Origin: Nonomuraea turcica
GTDB lineage: Bacteria; Actinomycetota; Actinomycetes; Streptosporangiales; Streptosporangiaceae
NCBI RefSeq assembly: GCF_030718205.1
Contig: NZ_JAUZQF010000001.1
Coordinates: 124,001-188,000, forward strand
Reading direction: 5' to 3'
Length of the DNA stretch: 64,000 bases
Below are positions 63,641-64,000 of this stretch, piece by piece. How positions within the stretch are numbered: position 1 is the stretch's first letter; every line of letters begins with the position of its first letter. The notes beneath the pieces are model-generated. The model was not told where the DNA came from, did not search any database, and saw nothing but the letters and a program-made list of their open reading frames with translations. Position numbers and translations under genes: made by a program.

Positions 63641-64000
63641 TGGCAGATCTCCTGACGTATGTGGGCGGTTCAGGCGCCGCTGTGGTCGAAGTCGAGGGGC
63701 CGTCCGGCGCGGGCAAGTCCACACTGATCCGGGCGCTGGTCGCGGCGTCGGGACCGGGAGCGCGCTGTGTGGACGTGGCCGCGGCCGAATCCGTGCCTGA
63801 CGAGCCGATGCAACTCGTCGGCGACCTCATGCGCGCCATGCCCGCGCGTCTCGAACCGCTGGAGGCCGCGTTCCTGTTCTGCGCGCGTACGGCGGGCCGC
63901 TGCCGGGTCATCGGCCGCTTGGGGCGCGGCGGACCGGTCATCCTTTTGGCCGACCGGCTGCGCCTGTCTCTGTACGCGCAGCTGCGTCGAGCGGGCCTGG
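63634..64000 (+). CDS. P-loop kinase, thymidylate-kinase-like (3' end outside the window)
   Basis: Partial: 122 codons from the ATG at 63634 run open to the window edge. A good ribosome site (AAGGAAGG) precedes it. VVEVEGPSGAGKSTLIRALVAA is the P-loop, LEPLEAAFLFCARTAGRCRVI and GPVILLADRLRLSLYAQLR follow the order of the thymidylate-kinase superfamily, including the DR motif. Its start overlaps the start of the HPr-kinase-like gene by 7 bp in divergent orientation. The role in the cluster is unknown. Confidence 0.7.
   Translation, partial: MSLADLLTYVGGSGAAVVEVEGPSGAGKSTLIRALVAASGPGARCVDVAAAESVPDEPMQLVGDLMRAMPARLEPLEAAFLFCARTAGRCRVIGRLGRGGPVILLADRLRLSLYAQLRRAGL

Noticed and set aside
46052..64000. 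Lasso-peptide cluster
   Set aside because: PqqD-like, HprK-like, nucleotidyltransferase and ABC genes recall lasso clusters, but there is no transglutaminase-like B2 protease and no asparagine-synthetase-like cyclase in the window.

Overview
The window is very GC-rich, uses many GTG and TTG starts, packs genes into operons with 1-4 bp overlaps, and carries a DUF3151 gene beside fba and purA, a SARP regulator, a membrane-tethered ECF sigma factor and Tat-exported proteins. All of this points to a filamentous actinobacterium. A Streptosporangiales/Nonomuraea-like genome is my guess and is not proven by the sequence. I see no rRNA, tRNA, CRISPR array or intact insertion sequence.

Layout. (a) 0.1-4.3 kb: a surface-glycan cassette (nucleotide-sugar dehydrogenase, GT4 glycosyltransferase, membrane-anchored DUF4434-like protein). 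(b) 4.4-8.1 kb: NrtR-like Nudix regulator, an SDR lacking its catalytic Tyr, a 5'-truncated AAA/DUF4143 ATPase, and a HisC/Pat aminotransferase. (c) 8.1-21.3 kb: a glycan-utilisation locus built around one divergent promoter. Leftward run two sugar ABC permeases and three tandem secreted barrel-type proteins. Rightward run the lipoprotein binding protein, Gfo/Idh dehydrogenase, heparinase II/III-like protein, two amidohydrolases and a regulator. (d) 21.3-28.5 kb: SIS-isomerase remnant, ceramidase-like hydrolase, GlcNAc-kinase-like protein, AraC regulator, FAH hydrolase, GSA-type aminotransferase, EamA exporter, rhodanese. (e) 28.9-45.9 kb: mostly housekeeping (murA homologue, purC, purD, corA, GDPD, GNAT, purA, DUF3151, fba, DedA, pyrE), with an ECF sigma/anti-sigma fusion, an NYN protein, an array of hairpins and a structured corA leader.

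(f) 46.05 kb to the window edge is the most interesting part: an apparently undescribed biosynthetic cluster that mixes RiPP and NRPS-type parts around a SARP activator. Rightward, the SARP stop overlaps the ATG of a 24-codon basic peptide with two Trp and a C-terminal Cys, preceded by AAGGAGG. It is followed at once by a 2OG-Fe(II) oxygenase, a PqqD-like peptide-binding protein, a SPASM radical-SAM enzyme, a cobalamin-type radical-SAM enzyme, a Gfo/Idh oxidoreductase and a P-loop kinase. An HPr-kinase-like gene and a second P-loop kinase follow as a head-to-head pair. Leftward from the same control region run a methyltransferase, two ABC exporters, a stand-alone condensation domain, an acyl carrier protein, a fatty-acyl-AMP ligase, a nucleotidyltransferase with a PqqD-like tail and a helical protein. 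Three 11-bp-spaced heptamers between the two arms look like a SARP operator. My working model is a radical-SAM-modified, hydroxylated and possibly acylated and phosphorylated peptide exported by the ABC pair. Product and chemistry are inference.
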